The notes under the pieces are model-generated. The model made no database searches. It was given only the letters and a program-made list of their open reading frames with translations, and was not told the DNA's origin. Below, one piece after another: positions 34,123 to 35,163 of a stretch of 35,163 nt of DNA. Both the position numbers and the translations under genes were made by a program. How positions within the stretch are numbered: the first letter of the stretch is position 1; every line of letters starts with the position of its first letter. This stretch comes from Bacteroidales bacterium (GTDB lineage: Bacteria > Bacteroidota > Bacteroidia > Bacteroidales > PUMT01). The stretch is from positions 1 to 35,163 of the forward strand of contig SLMM01000130.1 of assembly GCA_007133565.1 (NCBI GenBank). Direction: 5' to 3'.

Positions 34123-34797
34123 TTATTTGTCCTTTCCGGCAACTACCAGCACTATCTCCCCTTTTACATCGCTTTTGCCGAAATATTTGAGGAGATCATC
34201 CAAACTACCCCGGGCTGTTTCCTCGTGTATTTTAGTAAGCTCCCTCGATACCGATGCCTGGCGTTCCGGTCCCATTACATCTGCAAGTTCCTCAAGTAAT
34301 TTAACGATCCGGAATGGCGATTCATAGAAAACCATGGTCCTGGTCTCATTTTGAAGCTGGGCAATACGTTTTTTTCTGCCTTTTTTATGAGGGAGGAATC
34401 CTTCAAAGCAGAACCTGTCGCCCGGTATGCCACTGTTTACCAGCGCCGGTATGAAAGCTGTTGCTCCGGGCAGTGTTTCCACATCAATATTTTTCTGAAT
34501 GCATGCCCTTACAAGAAGGAAGCCCGGGTCTGAAACAGAAGGTGTTCCGGCGTCAGTTACAAGCGCTAGAGTCATCCCGCCTGTGATCATTGCCGTAATT
34601 GTATCAACCTTTTTATGTTCATTGTGCTGATGATATGTAATGATTCTGTTTTTTATGCCGTAATGTCTGAGAAGTATTCCCGTTCTCCTGGTATCTTCAG
34701 CAAGTATGCAGTCTGCGCTTTTTAATACCTCCAAGGCTCTGAGGGTTATATCCTCCAGGTTTCCGACGGGGGTGGGTACCAGGATCAGCCTTCCCAT
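34123..34797 (-). CDS. rsmI: 16S rRNA (cytidine1402-2'-O)-methyltransferase RsmI
   Basis: RsmI methylates the ribose of C1402 in the decoding centre of 16S rRNA. The 224-residue tetrapyrrole-methylase-fold protein has LILVPTPVGNLEDITLRAL at the N terminus, CILAEDTRRTGILLRHYGI, the SAM-binding TDAGTPSVSDPG loop, and PGATAFIPALVNSGIPGDRF followed by GFLPHKKGRKKR and VFYESPFRI. It is slightly shorter than E. coli RsmI, lacking the C-terminal extension, as in many Bacteroidota. It begins 12 nt after the stop of an upstream unrecognised gene and ends one nucleotide before xseA, so it heads the tight part of the operon. Confidence 0.95.
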   Translation of the reverse strand: MGRLILVPTPVGNLEDITLRALEVLKSADCILAEDTRRTGILLRHYGIKNRIITYHQHNEHKKVDTITAMITGGMTLALVTDAGTPSVSDPGFLLVRACIQKNIDVETLPGATAFIPALVNSGIPGDRFCFEGFLPHKKGRKKRIAQLQNETRTMVFYESPFRIVKLLEELADVMGPERQASVSRELTKIHEETARGSLDDLLKYFGKSDVKGEIVLVVAGKDK

Positions 34798-34809
34798 TCT
34801 AGAAGTTTT

Positions 34810-35163
34810 TTAACCGGTCGGGTGTTTCCTTTTAACAAGGCTTATAAGCTTTTCCGCCACTTTGTTTCCTTCTTCCCAGTCATAATTTTCTTTAAGGAAT
34901 TTGACTGCTTCTTCGAAAGTCGCAGTCTGGTTGAGATTATCAATGCATTGGTTGTACTGGTCAGGTCTTCCCTTGAACAGTTCCTTGATGAAAAGAAATT
35001 TTTCATTAAGCCCTATTGAATTCCTGAGGTCTGATATCGGCCTTGATTGCATCTTTGAAGTGATGTCTGTTCCTGTTTTTTTATCGGCCATTGCCTTGTT
35101 GAGATAGTTTTGGGAGGTCTGGAAACGGTCGGCTACAATTTCTATATCTTTTTGGCCGTTCGG
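34810..35163 (-). CDS. C-terminal part of an unrecognised protein (truncated by window edge)
   Basis: The reading frame is open to the end of the window, so the gene probably starts beyond 35163; a Met at 35091 is an internal candidate start only. The visible C terminus (about 118 residues) includes SDLRNSIGLNEKFLFIKELF and ATFEEAVKFLKENYDW, a helical pattern I recall at the C terminus of Bacteroidota proteins of unknown function. The segment upstream of Met35091 is polar (QKDIEIVADRFQTSQNYLNK). No enzymatic motif is visible. It ends 12 nt before rsmI and may belong to the same transcription unit. Confidence 0.6.
   Translation of the reverse strand, partial: PNGQKDIEIVADRFQTSQNYLNKAMADKKTGTDITSKMQSRPISDLRNSIGLNEKFLFIKELFKGRPDQYNQCIDNLNQTATFEEAVKFLKENYDWEEGNKVAEKLISLVKRKHPTG

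Noticed and set aside
34121-34142. Upstream TTG start for xseA
   Set aside because: It would overlap rsmI by 20 nt and add residues not typical of XseA; the ATG one nucleotide after the rsmI stop fits better.

Overview
The window looks like a chromosomal core region of a Bacteroidota bacterium, probably a member of the Bacteroidales/Marinilabiliales. The signs are a DUF4831-type lipoprotein, a RhlE-type DEAD-box helicase, a Tgt without the usual zinc cysteines, matches to the Bacteroidota promoter consensus (TTTG about 19 bp upstream of TAnnTTTG) before dnaB, tgt and rpmH, little recognisable Shine-Dalgarno use, and frequent 1-4 nt gene junctions. I see no rRNA, tRNA, CRISPR array, insertion sequence or prophage. 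The content is mostly housekeeping with some lineage-specific genes.

Layout: (1) 162-3276, forward: dnaK with its own terminator, a secreted MORN-repeat protein, and a 58-residue winged-helix protein. (2) 3300-6069, reverse: a DEAD-box RNA helicase and the replicative helicase dnaB, divergent from ispE (6199-7026). (3) 7055-9062, reverse: a biotin carrier protein and an acyl-CoA carboxyltransferase, with no biotin carboxylase nearby. (4) 9328-11549, reverse: tgt and an LptF/LptG-type permease, coupled by an ATGA overlap. (5) 11684-14059, forward: a membrane glycosyltransferase, an ECF-like sigma factor and rsmG, tightly packed with GTG and TTG starts. (6) 14148-16593: a periplasmic PD40 beta-propeller protein (reverse) and a probable outer-membrane beta-barrel protein (forward). 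(7) 16725-16883: rpmH (L34) as a self-contained unit with promoter and terminator. (8) 16980-20119, reverse: an AbgT transporter followed by the dipeptidase pepD. (9) 20399-23586: a secreted thioredoxin-fold protein (forward), and a bifunctional NAD(P)HX repair enzyme coupled to a DUF4831 lipoprotein (reverse). (10) 23821-26898, forward: a second AbgT transporter and an SSS-family sodium symporter. (11) 26899-27341: a gene-free stretch starting with a 22-bp minisatellite, then a trypsin-fold protein that has lost catalytic His and Ser. (12) 28187-35163, reverse: a compact operon rsmI - xseA - TPR histidine kinase 1 - TPR histidine kinase 2 - xseB, preceded by the 3' end of an unrecognised gene.

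The most unusual items are the pair of TPR histidine kinases lodged between the two exonuclease VII subunit genes with 1-nt junctions, the catalytically dead trypsin-fold protein beside a minisatellite, and the two AbgT paralogs, one paired with a dipeptidase and the other with a sodium symporter. I found no convincing entirely new multi-gene system; the ExoVII-kinase operon is the best candidate for an undescribed functional link.
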